Shown here: positions 24,472 to 33,466 of the stretch, piece after piece | How positions within the stretch are numbered: the stretch's first letter is position 1 | How the letters are laid out: the number at the start of each line of letters is the position of its first letter | Source of the DNA: Nocardia terrae | GTDB lineage: Bacteria; Actinomycetota; Actinomycetes; Mycobacteriales; Mycobacteriaceae | Direction of reading: 5' to 3' | Length of the DNA: 64,000 nt | Assembly: GCF_009760405.1 (NCBI RefSeq) | Contig: NZ_WRPP01000004.1 | Coordinates: forward strand, 496,001 to 560,000 | Notes under the pieces: generated by a model | The model's database searches: none | Told to the model about the DNA's origin: nothing | What the model saw: only the letters and a program-made list of their open reading frames with translations | Position numbers and translations under genes: made by a program

Positions 24472-25472
24472 CAGATGCCCCACCGCAGCGCCGGGGTCCG
24501 CACGGGCGCGTCCCACAGCGCGGTCAGTTCCTCGTCGAGCCTGGTCAAAGTCACCGAGCAGCCCGCCATTTCGAGCGAGGTGATGTACGGCCCGACCAGC
24601 GAGCGCTCGATCCCGATCCGATGCCCGGCCAGGATGCGCGCCACCTCGTCGAACATCAGGTACAGCTCGATGAGCGGCGTGCCGCCCATGCCGTTGACGA
24701 AGCACAGCACCCGATCACCCGGTGCGAAGGGCAGATCCGCGAGAATCGGCTCCAACAGCATTTCCGCCACGTCGCGGGCCGGGGCCAGCGGCACCCGCTG
24801 CCGTCCGGGCTCGCCGTGGATGCCGACGCCGATCTCCATCTCGTGCTCGCCCAGCTCGAAGGTCGGATGCCCGACCGCCGGGACCGTGCACGAGGTGAGC
24901 GCCATGCCCATGCTGCGCGAATTCGCGTTCACCGCCTCGGCGACGCGCGCCACCTCCGCCAGCGGACGGCCCTGCTCCGCTGCCGCGCCCGCCATCTTCT
25001 CCAGGATCACCGTCGCGCCCACCCCGCGCCGACCGGCGGTGTAGAGGCTGTCCTGCACCGCCACATCGTCGTTCACCACCACCGCGCGCACTTCGGTGCC
25101 GGATTCGGCGGCGGCCAGCTCGGCGGCCATGTCGAAGTTCATGACATCGCCGGTGTAGTTCTTCACGATGTGCAGCACGCCCGCCCCGGCGTCCACGGCC
25201 GCGGTGGCGGCCTGGATCTGATCGGGCACCGGCGAGGTGAATATCTCGCCCGGACAGGCCGCGTCGAGCATGCCCAGCCCGACGAACCCGCCGTGCAGGG
25301 GTTCATGGCCGGAACCGCCGCCGGAGACCAGGCCGACCTTGCCGGAGACCGGCGCGTCGGCGCGGACCACGATGCGCTGCTTCACGTCGACCCGCAGTTC
25401 CGGATGCGCCGCGGCCATGCCCGCCAGGGCGGCGTCCACCACATCGGCCGGATCGTTGACGAGCTTCTTCAT
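24471..25472 (-). CDS. dhaK: DhaK: dihydroxyacetone-binding kinase subunit
   Basis: This 333-residue protein phosphorylates dihydroxyacetone to dihydroxyacetone phosphate in the cytoplasm. The substrate pocket GGGSGHEPLHGGFVG (residues 51-65) and the covalent-binding His219 in GVGIHGEPG are present, as are KNYTGDVMNFDMA and CFVNGMGGTPLIELY. Its length is standard. It is the first of three ATGA-overlapping genes dhaK-dhaL-dhaM, preceded by a gene of unknown function 10 bases upstream. Confidence 0.97.
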   Translation of the reverse strand: MKKLVNDPADVVDAALAGMAAAHPELRVDVKQRIVVRADAPVSGKVGLVSGGGSGHEPLHGGFVGLGMLDAACPGEIFTSPVPDQIQAATAAVDAGAGVLHIVKNYTGDVMNFDMAAELAAAESGTEVRAVVVNDDVAVQDSLYTAGRRGVGATVILEKMAGAAAEQGRPLAEVARVAEAVNANSRSMGMALTSCTVPAVGHPTFELGEHEMEIGVGIHGEPGRQRVPLAPARDVAEMLLEPILADLPFAPGDRVLCFVNGMGGTPLIELYLMFDEVARILAGHRIGIERSLVGPYITSLEMAGCSVTLTRLDEELTALWDAPVRTPALRWGI

Positions 25473-25482
25473 CGATAACTCC

Positions 25483-26223
25483 CTACTCGACCGGATCCGC
25501 GGGATCCTCCAGGGTGCGGGCCAACTCGATGTCGGTCACCAATTGCACCATCAGATCCCGTAATTCGCAGTCGGGTAGGTGTTCTGCGGCGAATTCGAAA
25601 GGCTCGGACACGTCCAGCCCGCCCCGGGTCGCGGCCAGGATCACCCACGGGATCCCCACCTCCGCCACCCCGAGCCGCTCCCGGATCAGATCGGTGGTGT
25701 CGTCCACCAGCCCGTTGCGCACCTCCACCGCCGCGGTCATCTGCTCGTCCAGCTCGGCCCGGCGCGCTTCCAGCAGACCGGGATCGGCGCTGAGCTCCTG
25801 CGCCGGGGTCGTGCGCACCGAACCGTCCTCGTAGACCTGGAAGCCCTCGTTCACGCAGATGGTGCCCAACCGCACCTCGGCTTCGGCCAGGTCGGGCAGG
25901 GTGCGCAGGCAATCCAGCACCGCGTCCAGCGCCGCCACCAGGCGGTCGCGAATATCGCGGCGGCGCACCAGTTCCCGGTCCGCGTCCTCCCGCTCGGAGA
26001 GCACCTGCTCGACCGCGCGGCCGATCTGGAAGGCCATGGCCGTGGAGGCCGGGGCCCAGCCGCCGTGCGGGACGTACTCGCCCTCCTTGGGAGTGATGGT
26101 GTCCAGGAACGCGTTCACGGCATCGAGCAGGTCCCGCAGCTGGTCCCGGGACACGGCCGGATGCCGGAAGGCGCGCAGATACTGTTCGTGCGCTTCCACG
26201 GGATCGACCGCACCGTCGCTCAC
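25483..26223 (-). CDS. Hypothetical protein leading the dha operon
   Basis: This 246-residue protein starts at GTG 26223 (VSDGAVDPVEAHEQYLRAF), with AGGATCGGCGGA upstream; a longer frame exists but adds a low-complexity Arg-rich leader. It is soluble, acidic and mainly helical, with heptad-like regions at ~75-115 (QIGRAVEQVLSEREDADREL) and ~165-195. I do not recognise a family. It sits 10 bases before dhaK on the same strand, so it is probably cotranscribed, and could be a regulatory or accessory partner of the kinase. Confidence 0.75.
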   Translation of the reverse strand: MSDGAVDPVEAHEQYLRAFRHPAVSRDQLRDLLDAVNAFLDTITPKEGEYVPHGGWAPASTAMAFQIGRAVEQVLSEREDADRELVRRRDIRDRLVAALDAVLDCLRTLPDLAEAEVRLGTICVNEGFQVYEDGSVRTTPAQELSADPGLLEARRAELDEQMTAAVEVRNGLVDDTTDLIRERLGVAEVGIPWVILAATRGGLDVSEPFEFAAEHLPDCELRDLMVQLVTDIELARTLEDPADPVE

Positions 26224-26357
26224 TCCGCCGATCCTGCCACGCCCGCGCGGGTCGGCGGCTGACCACGGCCACGCCCCGTGTCGCCGGGTTCTCGTAGAGT
26301 GGCAGTGACAGTGCTCGAACAACCGAACGACAGTGCCGGCAACCCGAAGGGTCGATC

Positions 26358-27635
26358 TTGTCCGCAGTTTTGGTGAAGGGCCAGAACGGCCCCTTGAGTG
26401 TCCCCGATCCGGTGATCAGCGTGCGGGTTTCCGCACCCGCGGACCTGTCCGCGCTGCTGGTCGCCGCCGACGGCAAGGTGCGCTCCGACGCCGATTTCGT
26501 GTTCTTCAACCAGCCCTCCGGCCCCGGCGTGACGCTGCGGCCCGGCGCGCCCGGGCAGCCCGCGGTGCTGGCCGTGGCCCTGAACGCCATTCCCGCTGAG
26601 ATCGAACAGCTTCGGGCCGTCATCACCCTCGACGACGCCGCCACCGACTTCGGCCGGCTACCCGCGCCGGTGGCCCAGGTCAGCGACACCGCCGGAAACG
26701 TGTTGTACGAGTACCGGATCGACGACCTCAGCACCGAATCCATCGTCATCGCACTGGAGTTGTACCGCCGCCAGGGCGACTGGAAGGTACGCGCCGTCGG
26801 GCAGGGCTACGCCGGTGGTTTCGCCGCCCTGGTCACCGACCACGGCGTGCAGGTCAACGAGACCCCGCAGCCCGCGCCCGCCCAATTCTCGCCCGCCCCC
26901 GCCGGATACCCGGAGCCCGCGCCCGGGTACACGCCCACCGAGCAGTATCCGCCGACCGGTGGCTACCCGCCGCCGCCCGCCTACCAGCAGCCCGCTCCGT
27001 ATCCGCAGCCGGGATACGGGCCCCCGCCGGTCGAGCAGGCACGCGACCTGCCGAATCACGCCGTCAGCCTGGTCAAGGGACAGCGCATCAACCTGCGCAA
27101 GGAGGGCGGGGCCGCCCTGGGGCACGTGAAGATGGGCCTGGGCTGGGATCCGGTCAAGCGCGGCGGCATCTTCGGCAACAAGGCCGTGGACGTGGACCTC
27201 GACGCCTCGGTCGTCATGTTCTCCGGCCGCAATCCCGTCGATGTCGTCTACTACGGCAGCCTCAACTCCAAGGACGGGTCCATCCGGCACCAGGGCGACA
27301 ACCTGACCGGTGAGGGCGACGGCGACGACGAGGAGATCATGGTCGACCTGTCCCGGATCTCCGACCAGGTCAGCACTCTGATCTTCATCGTGACCTCCTA
27401 CAAGGGCCACACCTTCGAACAGATCGTCAACGCCTACTGCCGTCTGGTCGACAGCGCCACCAATGCCGAGCTGGCACGCCTCACCCTCGCGGGCGGCATC
27501 CCCTTCACCGGCATGGTCATGGCCAAGGTGTATCGCCCCGCGCCGGGCGCGGACTGGAAGCTGGAGGCCATCGGCGAGGGCCTCCAGGCCAAGCATCCGG
27601 GCGAGGCGATGCCGCAGCTGGCGCGGTACCTCTAG
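26358..27635 (+). CDS. Two-domain TerD-family protein with Pro-rich linker
   Basis: This 425-residue protein starts at TTG 26358. The N-terminal ~155 residues form a degenerate TerD domain (LVKGQNGPLSVPD, SDADFVFFNQPS, LYRRQGDWKVRAVGQGY) lacking the acidic Ca2+ loop. A Pro/Tyr/Gln-rich linker spans ~160-230 (GYPPPPAYQQPAPYP). The C-terminal domain (~235-425) is a complete TerD/TerA-like unit with VDVDLDASVVMF and GDNLTGEGDGDDEE. It belongs functionally with the ter genes at 14.6-22.4 kb but is separated from them by the dha operon. Its end overlaps the convergent GT87 gene by 4 bp. Confidence 0.93.
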   Translation: MSAVLVKGQNGPLSVPDPVISVRVSAPADLSALLVAADGKVRSDADFVFFNQPSGPGVTLRPGAPGQPAVLAVALNAIPAEIEQLRAVITLDDAATDFGRLPAPVAQVSDTAGNVLYEYRIDDLSTESIVIALELYRRQGDWKVRAVGQGYAGGFAALVTDHGVQVNETPQPAPAQFSPAPAGYPEPAPGYTPTEQYPPTGGYPPPPAYQQPAPYPQPGYGPPPVEQARDLPNHAVSLVKGQRINLRKEGGAALGHVKMGLGWDPVKRGGIFGNKAVDVDLDASVVMFSGRNPVDVVYYGSLNSKDGSIRHQGDNLTGEGDGDDEEIMVDLSRISDQVSTLIFIVTSYKGHTFEQIVNAYCRLVDSATNAELARLTLAGGIPFTGMVMAKVYRPAPGADWKLEAIGEGLQAKHPGEAMPQLARYL

Positions 27636-29341
27636 GGCATCGGGTAGGTCACGGCGGCCGGATAGCGCGGCCGCAGGACCGCCGGCAGCCAGGGCTGCTG
27701 CGGATCCGGGGCGTGGTCGAGGATGCCGCCCCCCGGATCGTCGATCCCGTCGCGGCGCACCGGATCCTCGGCGGGCCGATAGATCTGCCGGATCACCAAG
27801 GCGCACAGGCCGAGAACCGCCAGGTCGCGCAGCAGCACCGTGCCCGTGAACCACTGCTCGGGCAGGCCCTTGTGATCGGTGCCCAGGTAATAGAACATGC
27901 GCGGCACCCACACCAGGGCGTCGATCGTCATCCACGCCAACAGGATTCGACGCTGTGGCAGGGCCAGCACCGCCAGCGGCACCAGCCACAGCGAATACTG
28001 CGGGCTCCATACCTTGTTGGTGAGCAGGAACGCGGCCACCACCAGGAACACCAACTGCGCCAGCCGCGGCCGCCGCGCCGCGCTCAGCCCGATCCAGGCG
28101 ATACCCGCGCACGCGCCGAGGAACAGCAGCAGCGACACCGTGTTCAGGATCGAGGGCGTCTGCTGCGGGGTCAGCAGCCCGTCGAAACCGGTCCAGCCGG
28201 TGAACGAGGTGATCACGTTGTAGATCGAATCCGGGTCCGCGTGCCGTTCGGTATTGAGCCGGAAGAACTCCCACCAGCCCTTCGGATACAGCGCCGCGAT
28301 CGGGGCGTTCACCGCCAGCCAGGTGACGGCCGCCGCCGCGATGGCGCCGCCGGCCGCGCGCAGCGGCCGGATGCCGCCCCACACCGACTCGTCCTCGTCC
28401 AGCCGCTCGGCACGCAGGCACAGGATCAGGATCGGCCCGAGCAGCAGCAGCGGATACAGCTTCGCCGCCCCGCCCAGACCCAGCAGCACGCCCGCGAGCA
28501 CCGGCTTGCGCCGCGCCCAGGCCAGCAGCCCGCCCGCCGCGAAAGCCGTTGCCAGCGCGTCGAAATTGGTGAACGCGTGCACCAGCACCAGCGGTGAGAG
28601 CGCCATCAGCGCGGCATCCCAGATCCGGCGTCCGGCCACCAGCGCGGTCGCCCAGATGGTCGCCAGCCAGGCCAGCGACAGACCCAGCGCCACCACATTG
28701 AAGTAGATGACCACCTCGAGCGCCGAATGCCCGGGCAGCGCGGACATCTTCCACGCCTTGGCGATTCCCATGGAGGCGTACTGGTACAGCCCCGACAGCA
28801 CCGGGTATTCCATGTACCGGACCTGCGGCTTGCCGTCGCCGCCGAACTCGACCCACTCCTTCTTGTACGGGAAGGCGCCCTCGTTGAGATGCTCGGCCCC
28901 GTACAGCGGCACCGTGTCCGAATAACACATGGCGATGTACTGGCGGCCGTTGTTCCAGTCCAGCCCCAAGGTGCCGTCGGCGTCGGGCCGCTGCTGAATA
29001 CAGCCCGCCTTGCCGAACCAGCTGAACGCCAGGAACAGCACCGCGAACGCCATCATGACGCGCATCGGGGTCCAGAAGCGCACGCGGCCGATCACCGCGT
29101 GGTCGCCCACCGGCCCGCCGATCAGATCGCACAGCTGCGCGGTCAGCGTGTCGGTGCGACTGGGCTCGTCCCGGTCGTCCACCGAGCGCAGATCCGCCGC
29201 CAGCGGTTGCGGCGATTCGTAGACCACCGTCGTCTCACGCTGTGCTTGAGCATTTTCCACCGCTGCCTCCCCCGGCTTCAGCGCGCCACCGGCCGGCACG
29301 CCAGAGGCGGCCGGCCGGTGCACCAGTTCCTGCTCGATCAC
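27632..29341 (-). CDS. GT87-family (DUF2029) membrane mannosyltransferase, copy 2
   Basis: This 569-residue polytopic protein is the positional equivalent of M. tuberculosis Rv0051, downstream of ponA1. The N-terminal ~90 residues are cytoplasmic and low-complexity, and about 11 membrane helices follow from MRVMMAFAVLFLAFSWFG. Extracytoplasmic motifs are YIAMCYSDTVPLYG, YMEYPVLSGLYQYAS and KVWSPQYSLWLVPL. The family uses polyprenyl-phosphate-linked sugars for cell-envelope mannans or arabinans. The start is GTG 29341, 9 bases after the ponA1 stop. A paralogue lies at 10673. Confidence 0.9.
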   Translation of the reverse strand: MIEQELVHRPAASGVPAGGALKPGEAAVENAQAQRETTVVYESPQPLAADLRSVDDRDEPSRTDTLTAQLCDLIGGPVGDHAVIGRVRFWTPMRVMMAFAVLFLAFSWFGKAGCIQQRPDADGTLGLDWNNGRQYIAMCYSDTVPLYGAEHLNEGAFPYKKEWVEFGGDGKPQVRYMEYPVLSGLYQYASMGIAKAWKMSALPGHSALEVVIYFNVVALGLSLAWLATIWATALVAGRRIWDAALMALSPLVLVHAFTNFDALATAFAAGGLLAWARRKPVLAGVLLGLGGAAKLYPLLLLGPILILCLRAERLDEDESVWGGIRPLRAAGGAIAAAAVTWLAVNAPIAALYPKGWWEFFRLNTERHADPDSIYNVITSFTGWTGFDGLLTPQQTPSILNTVSLLLFLGACAGIAWIGLSAARRPRLAQLVFLVVAAFLLTNKVWSPQYSLWLVPLAVLALPQRRILLAWMTIDALVWVPRMFYYLGTDHKGLPEQWFTGTVLLRDLAVLGLCALVIRQIYRPAEDPVRRDGIDDPGGGILDHAPDPQQPWLPAVLRPRYPAAVTYPMP

Positions 29342-29350
29342 GGCAGCAGG

Positions 29351-32155
29351 CTACCGATTCGCCCGCGGACTGTTCCCATTGCCGTTCCCATTACCGCCTC
29401 CACTGTTGGGCGTGGTCGTCGGTGTCGACCCGTCGGCCGGCGCCACCGGCTGCCCGGGCATCGGACCGCCGCCGTCGTCGCTGGGGGTCTGTTGTTGCTG
29501 TTGCGGCTGCGACTGCCGCTGGTTGTTCGGATTCGGCGCCAGGCCGGGGATATTGAAGCCCGGCAGACCCGGAATCGGCGTCCACGGGGTCATGGTGACC
29601 ACCGGCAGCTGCGGCGCCTCCGTCGTCGACGGCGCCGTGTAGGGGGCACTCCACGACGGCACACCGGCCTGGCCGCCGATGGCGGCCGGCTTCGGGAAGT
29701 CCTCGTTGGGCGTGCCCTTGAGGGCGCCGTCCATGGTGGCCTTCCAGATATCGGCCGGCAGACCCGAGCCATAGATCATGCCGCCGCTGGCGCTTCGCAG
29801 CTTTTCGCCATTGTCGGTACCGACCCAGACCGCGGTGGACAGCGACGGGGTGTAGCCGACCATCCAGGCGTCACGATTCTCATCGCTGCCGTCGAGCTGG
29901 TTGGTGCCGGTCTTGGTGGCCGAGAGTCGGCCGCCGGCGAGCTGGTGGTTGCGCGACCAGGCCGCGATGGGCTTCATCGCGTCGGTCACGTTGTCCGCCA
30001 CCGCCGCCGAGACGCGGCGCTCACCGGCGACGTCACCGCGGTCGAGCAGCACGGTGCCGTCGGAGGCGACGACCTTCTGCACGAAATGCGGTGCGTGGTA
30101 GATGCCCGACGCGGCCAGCGTCGCGTACGCGGACGCCATGTCCAGCGGGCGAACCTGGTACTGGCCCAGCACGATGCCGTTGTTCGGGCCGCCGCCGTCC
30201 GGGTCGATGAGTGTCTTGCCGACGCCCGGAATGGTGTCCGGAATACCGAGCTTGTGCGCCATATCGGCGATCCGCTTCGGACCGTTGTTCATGTCCAGCT
30301 CCATGCGGTAGAAGCTGGTGTTCAGCGATCGCTTGAGCGCCTCGGCGATGGTGCACATGCCGCACTGCTCGTTCGCGACGTTGGTGATCTTGATGCCGTT
30401 CACGGTGACCGGCGTGGAGTCGTACAAGGTCGACAGCGGCTTGCCCAGCTCGAGGTTCTCGGCCAGACCGAACACCTTGAACGAGGAGCCCGGCGGCAGA
30501 CCCTGATTCGCGTAGTCGAGGCCCTGGCCGTCGGAGCCGCCGTAGTAGGCGCGCACCGCACCGGTCTTGGGATCCACCGACACCGCGGCCGTGCGCAGCT
30601 TGTCGGGCTCGCCGTCCATCACCTTGTTGACAGCGTCGACCACCGACTGCTGGGCCTTGGGATCGATGGTCGTGGTGATCTGCAGACCCTCGGTGTTCAG
30701 GTCGTGCTCGGTGATGCCCGCGGCCTCGAGCTCCTTGAGCACCGCGGTCTTGATCAGGCCCTCCGGGCCGGCGTCCAGCGTCTTGTCGTGTGAGGCTTGC
30801 GCGGCCGGAATCACGTCGGGGTACTGCATGGTCTTGCGGTCGGCCGCCGGCAGGTTGCCACCGTCGACCATGCCGTCCAGCACGTAGTTCCAACGGGTCT
30901 TGGCGCCTTCCGGGTTCTTCTCCGGATCCAGGTTCGAGGGCTGCTGAATGGTCGCGGCCAGCACCGCGCCCTCGGCCACCGTCAGCTCGCCGACCGGTTT
31001 GTTGAAGTACGCCTTGGACGCCGCGTCGATGCCGTAGGCGCCGCGACCGAAGTAGATGGTGTTCAGGTAGGCGGCCAGGATCTGGTCCTTGGACCACTGC
31101 TTGGCCATCTTGGCCGAGATCACCAGCTCGCGCAGCTTACGGGTCAGCGAGTGCTCGTTGCCGACCATCGCGTTCTTCACGTACTGCTGGGTGATCGTCG
31201 AACCACCACCGGCGCTCGAATTGCCGGTCAGCTGGCCGACGAACGCGCGGCCGAAGCCCTGGATGGAGAAGCCGGGGTTGGTGTAGAACGAGCGGTCTTC
31301 CGCGGCGATCACGGCGTTGCGCACGTGCGGCGGAATCTGATCGATCGTCACATCGCTCCGGTTGCCTTCCGGCGGAATGACTTTCGCCAGCACCGAGGAA
31401 CCGTCGTTCATGAAGATGGTGGCCACCTGATTGTTCTTCAGGTCACCGGGCTGCGGCACGTTCACCGTCGAGTACGCGTACAGGAAGACCGAACTCATGC
31501 CGCCGAAGACCAGCGCGATGAGCAGGTAGGTGACGCGCCGGGCGATCCGCCAGGCCGAGCTCTTCTTCTTGGGCGCGCCCTTGCCGCCACCGCCGCCGGA
31601 GCCGTTGCCGCCGGGACGTCGCGGCGGCGGACCCGCCGGGGTGCCGCCCTGCGGCCGCCGGGCCGCGGGCTGCGCGCCCGACGGCGGCCGGGTGCGGTCG
31701 TCGGCGGGCCGGGGTCTGGTGCCGGTGCCGGCGCCCTCGCGCACCGCGCGATCGGAGATCCGCTGGGTGCGGTCGGAGGTGGCCGCCCGTGAGATGTGAT
31801 TCGGAACCGCCTGTCGCGCGCCGGTATTCACCCGTGCGTCCTGATTGGCGGGATTGGGAAGCTTGCGCGTCGCGTCCGGATTTCCGGGGCGCTGCGGCGG
31901 CGGGCCCTGGCGTCTAGGGGGCTCACCACCCTGCGGTCCCGGGCCGCGCTGCGGCTGGCCGTTCGGCCCGCGCGGCGGAACGCCGCCGGAGCCTCCGGTA
32001 CCGCGCTGCTGGGCCCCCGGTGCGGGACGACCCGCGGGCTGGCGTGCGCCGGGCGGCGGGCCTGCCGGTCGAGGCGGCGGGTAGCCGCCGGGGCCGGGTT
32101 GCGAACCGCCACGGGGGCGGCCGCCGTGCGGTCCGTCGTCATAGGGCGATGTCAC
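29351..32155 (-). CDS. ponA1: Class A penicillin-binding protein PonA1-like (bifunctional peptidoglycan synthase)
   Basis: This protein has ~934 residues from GTG 32155 (VTSPYDDGPHGG), preceded by GGAGA; a GTG 54 bases upstream is in frame without a ribosome-binding site. The cytoplasmic N-terminus (~190 residues) is Pro/Gly/Arg-rich, followed by one membrane helix (VTYLLIALVFGGMSSVFLYA). The GT51 glycosyltransferase has AAEDRSFYTNPGF, GGGSTITQQYVKNA and the catalytic Glu in AAEDR. The transpeptidase has GSSFKVF (Ser-x-x-Lys), SLNTSF (Ser-x-Asn) and KTGTNQ (Lys-Thr-Gly). The tail is Pro/Asn/Gly-rich. It forms the conserved order DUF5318-ponA1-GT87. Confidence 0.95.
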   Translation of the reverse strand: MTSPYDDGPHGGRPRGGSQPGPGGYPPPRPAGPPPGARQPAGRPAPGAQQRGTGGSGGVPPRGPNGQPQRGPGPQGGEPPRRQGPPPQRPGNPDATRKLPNPANQDARVNTGARQAVPNHISRAATSDRTQRISDRAVREGAGTGTRPRPADDRTRPPSGAQPAARRPQGGTPAGPPPRRPGGNGSGGGGGKGAPKKKSSAWRIARRVTYLLIALVFGGMSSVFLYAYSTVNVPQPGDLKNNQVATIFMNDGSSVLAKVIPPEGNRSDVTIDQIPPHVRNAVIAAEDRSFYTNPGFSIQGFGRAFVGQLTGNSSAGGGSTITQQYVKNAMVGNEHSLTRKLRELVISAKMAKQWSKDQILAAYLNTIYFGRGAYGIDAASKAYFNKPVGELTVAEGAVLAATIQQPSNLDPEKNPEGAKTRWNYVLDGMVDGGNLPAADRKTMQYPDVIPAAQASHDKTLDAGPEGLIKTAVLKELEAAGITEHDLNTEGLQITTTIDPKAQQSVVDAVNKVMDGEPDKLRTAAVSVDPKTGAVRAYYGGSDGQGLDYANQGLPPGSSFKVFGLAENLELGKPLSTLYDSTPVTVNGIKITNVANEQCGMCTIAEALKRSLNTSFYRMELDMNNGPKRIADMAHKLGIPDTIPGVGKTLIDPDGGGPNNGIVLGQYQVRPLDMASAYATLAASGIYHAPHFVQKVVASDGTVLLDRGDVAGERRVSAAVADNVTDAMKPIAAWSRNHQLAGGRLSATKTGTNQLDGSDENRDAWMVGYTPSLSTAVWVGTDNGEKLRSASGGMIYGSGLPADIWKATMDGALKGTPNEDFPKPAAIGGQAGVPSWSAPYTAPSTTEAPQLPVVTMTPWTPIPGLPGFNIPGLAPNPNNQRQSQPQQQQQTPSDDGGGPMPGQPVAPADGSTPTTTPNSGGGNGNGNGNSPRANR

Positions 32156-32265
32156 AGCCTGGATCTCCAATAACTCTCGATACGGTCCTGTTGGGCTCGA
32201 TGCGGTCACGCGTGCATCGTCGCGGGCATGTTCGTACCCGCTGAATCAGCAGTCGACGTGGCCTC

Positions 32266-32679
32266 TCACTCGGCGGCCGTGCGGCGGGCGCCGGTGCGGC
32301 GGCGACCCGACGGTGCGGGCGCCAGGCCCAGCACATAGGACTGCACCAGATGATTCCAACTGCAGGTCCGGCACACCTCGACCACATGCACCGAGAACTC
32401 CTCGCGAGACTCGGCCAACCGGACCAATTCCTCCGGCGTGCGGGCGGAACCCGACGCGGGCCCGAGCCCGTCGCCGTAGACCCACGATACGAGAGTCAAC
32501 TGCTCTTTCCTGCAGATAGGGCATGTGACCTCGCTCCCCCGCCCGTGGAACTTCGCCGCACGCAACAGGTACGGATTCGCATCGCACACTTCCGCGACGT
32601 CCACCCGCCCCGCGTAGACGTCGGCCAGCAGCGACTTACGCCGAAGCGCATAGTCCACTACCTGCCGCTGTATTCGCAC
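32266..32679 (-). CDS. DUF5318 zinc-ribbon-like protein (Rv0049 type)
   Basis: This 137-residue protein starts at GTG 32679 (VRIQRQVVDYALRRKSLL), matching the mycobacterial Rv0049 start and length as I recall them. It has two CxxC pairs, CPICRK and CRTCSW, likely binding zinc, around EQLTLVSWVYGDGLG. The function is unknown but the position upstream of ponA1 is conserved across mycolata, suggesting a link to cell-wall synthesis. It is divergent from padR. Confidence 0.9.
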   Translation of the reverse strand: MRIQRQVVDYALRRKSLLADVYAGRVDVAEVCDANPYLLRAAKFHGRGSEVTCPICRKEQLTLVSWVYGDGLGPASGSARTPEELVRLAESREEFSVHVVEVCRTCSWNHLVQSYVLGLAPAPSGRRRTGARRTAAE

Positions 32680-32754
32680 GCGACCCAGAGTACTTGCGGC
32701 CCCCGACTGCCCGCACTCCCCGAGGCGACTCTCACGGAATCTCCACAAGAGATT

Positions 32755-32785
32755 GGGGGTCCGGGGGGCCGGGCCCCGGACCCCC
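32755..32785. repeat. GC-rich hairpin repeat (family B, copy 1)
   Basis: A perfect 12-bp stem (GGGGGTCCGGGG and complement) with a 7-nt loop is followed by TTGTC. The same pattern recurs at 48436-48470. Here it lies in a divergent promoter region, not at a gene end. Confidence 0.6.
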
Positions 32786-32828
32786 TTGTCCCGCCTGGCG
32801 CGCGGGCCGTGTGGTCACAACGCGCGGG

Positions 32829-32853
32829 AAACTATATCGGCGCGATATAGTTT
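32829..32853. promoter_or_regulatory. Perfect 25-bp palindrome, candidate PadR operator
   Basis: Two 11-bp arms (AAACTATATCG and its exact complement) flank a 3-bp centre, 55 bp before the padR start. The AT-rich arms stand out in this GC-rich DNA. PadR dimers bind such inverted repeats, so autoregulation of padR-ino1 is inferred. Confidence 0.75.
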
Positions 32854-32908
32854 GGAACTGCATCCATCGGTTAGGTTCTGAACACACAACAGTCAGGAGG
32901 TGAAGCCC

Positions 32909-33466
32909 GTGCTGGAACTGGCGATCCTCGGGCTGCTCCTCGAATCACCGATGCACGGCTACGAGTTGCGCAAGCGACTCACCGGGCTGCTCGGCCCCTT
33001 TCGGGCCTTCTCCTACGGGTCGCTCTATCCGACCCTGCGGCGCATGCAGTCCGACGGCCTCATCGCGGAGGAGAGTCCGCAGGGATTGGCCACCCGCCGT
33101 GCGCGGCGGGTCTACAACCTGACTGAAACCGGGCGGGAGCGGTTCGCCGAACTGCTCGCCGACACCGGGCCACAGAACTACACCGACGACGGCTTCGGCG
33201 TTCATCTGGCCTTCTTCAGCCGCACCCCCGCGGAAGCGCGGATGCGAATCCTGGAGGGGCGGCGGAGGCAGGTCGAGGAGCGCCGAGAAGGACTGCGGGA
33301 AGCGATAAAACGCGCCAGCGGGCAACTGGACCGCTATACCCGTCAGCTCCATCAACTCGGTCTCGAATCAAGCGAGCGCGAAGTGCGCTGGCTCAACGAG
33401 TTGATTGCCGCAGAGCAATCGACGAAGGCGGCACCACAGAAAGAGGGAAATATCGGCCATGAGTGA
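32909..33466 (+). CDS. PadR-family transcriptional regulator (Rv0047c type)
   Basis: This 185-residue protein starts at GTG 32909 (VLELAILGLLLESPMHGYEL); AGGAGG ends 8 bases before it, whereas GTG 32900 overlaps the Shine-Dalgarno. The N-terminal winged helix (residues 1-~85, YGSLYPTLRRMQSDGLI, RRARRVYNLTETG) is followed by a C-terminal coiled dimerisation helix (RRRQVEERREGLREAIKRA). PadR proteins are usually ligand-sensing repressors. Its last codons overlap the ino1 start by 8 bp, so the two are cotranscribed. A perfect palindrome lies in its promoter. Confidence 0.95.
   Translation: MLELAILGLLLESPMHGYELRKRLTGLLGPFRAFSYGSLYPTLRRMQSDGLIAEESPQGLATRRARRVYNLTETGRERFAELLADTGPQNYTDDGFGVHLAFFSRTPAEARMRILEGRRRQVEERREGLREAIKRASGQLDRYTRQLHQLGLESSEREVRWLNELIAAEQSTKAAPQKEGNIGHE

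Noticed and set aside
26658..29132. An 824-codon minus-strand frame overlapping the TerD pair and GT87 copy 2
   Set aside because: It is out of frame with both real proteins and contains no recognisable domain.
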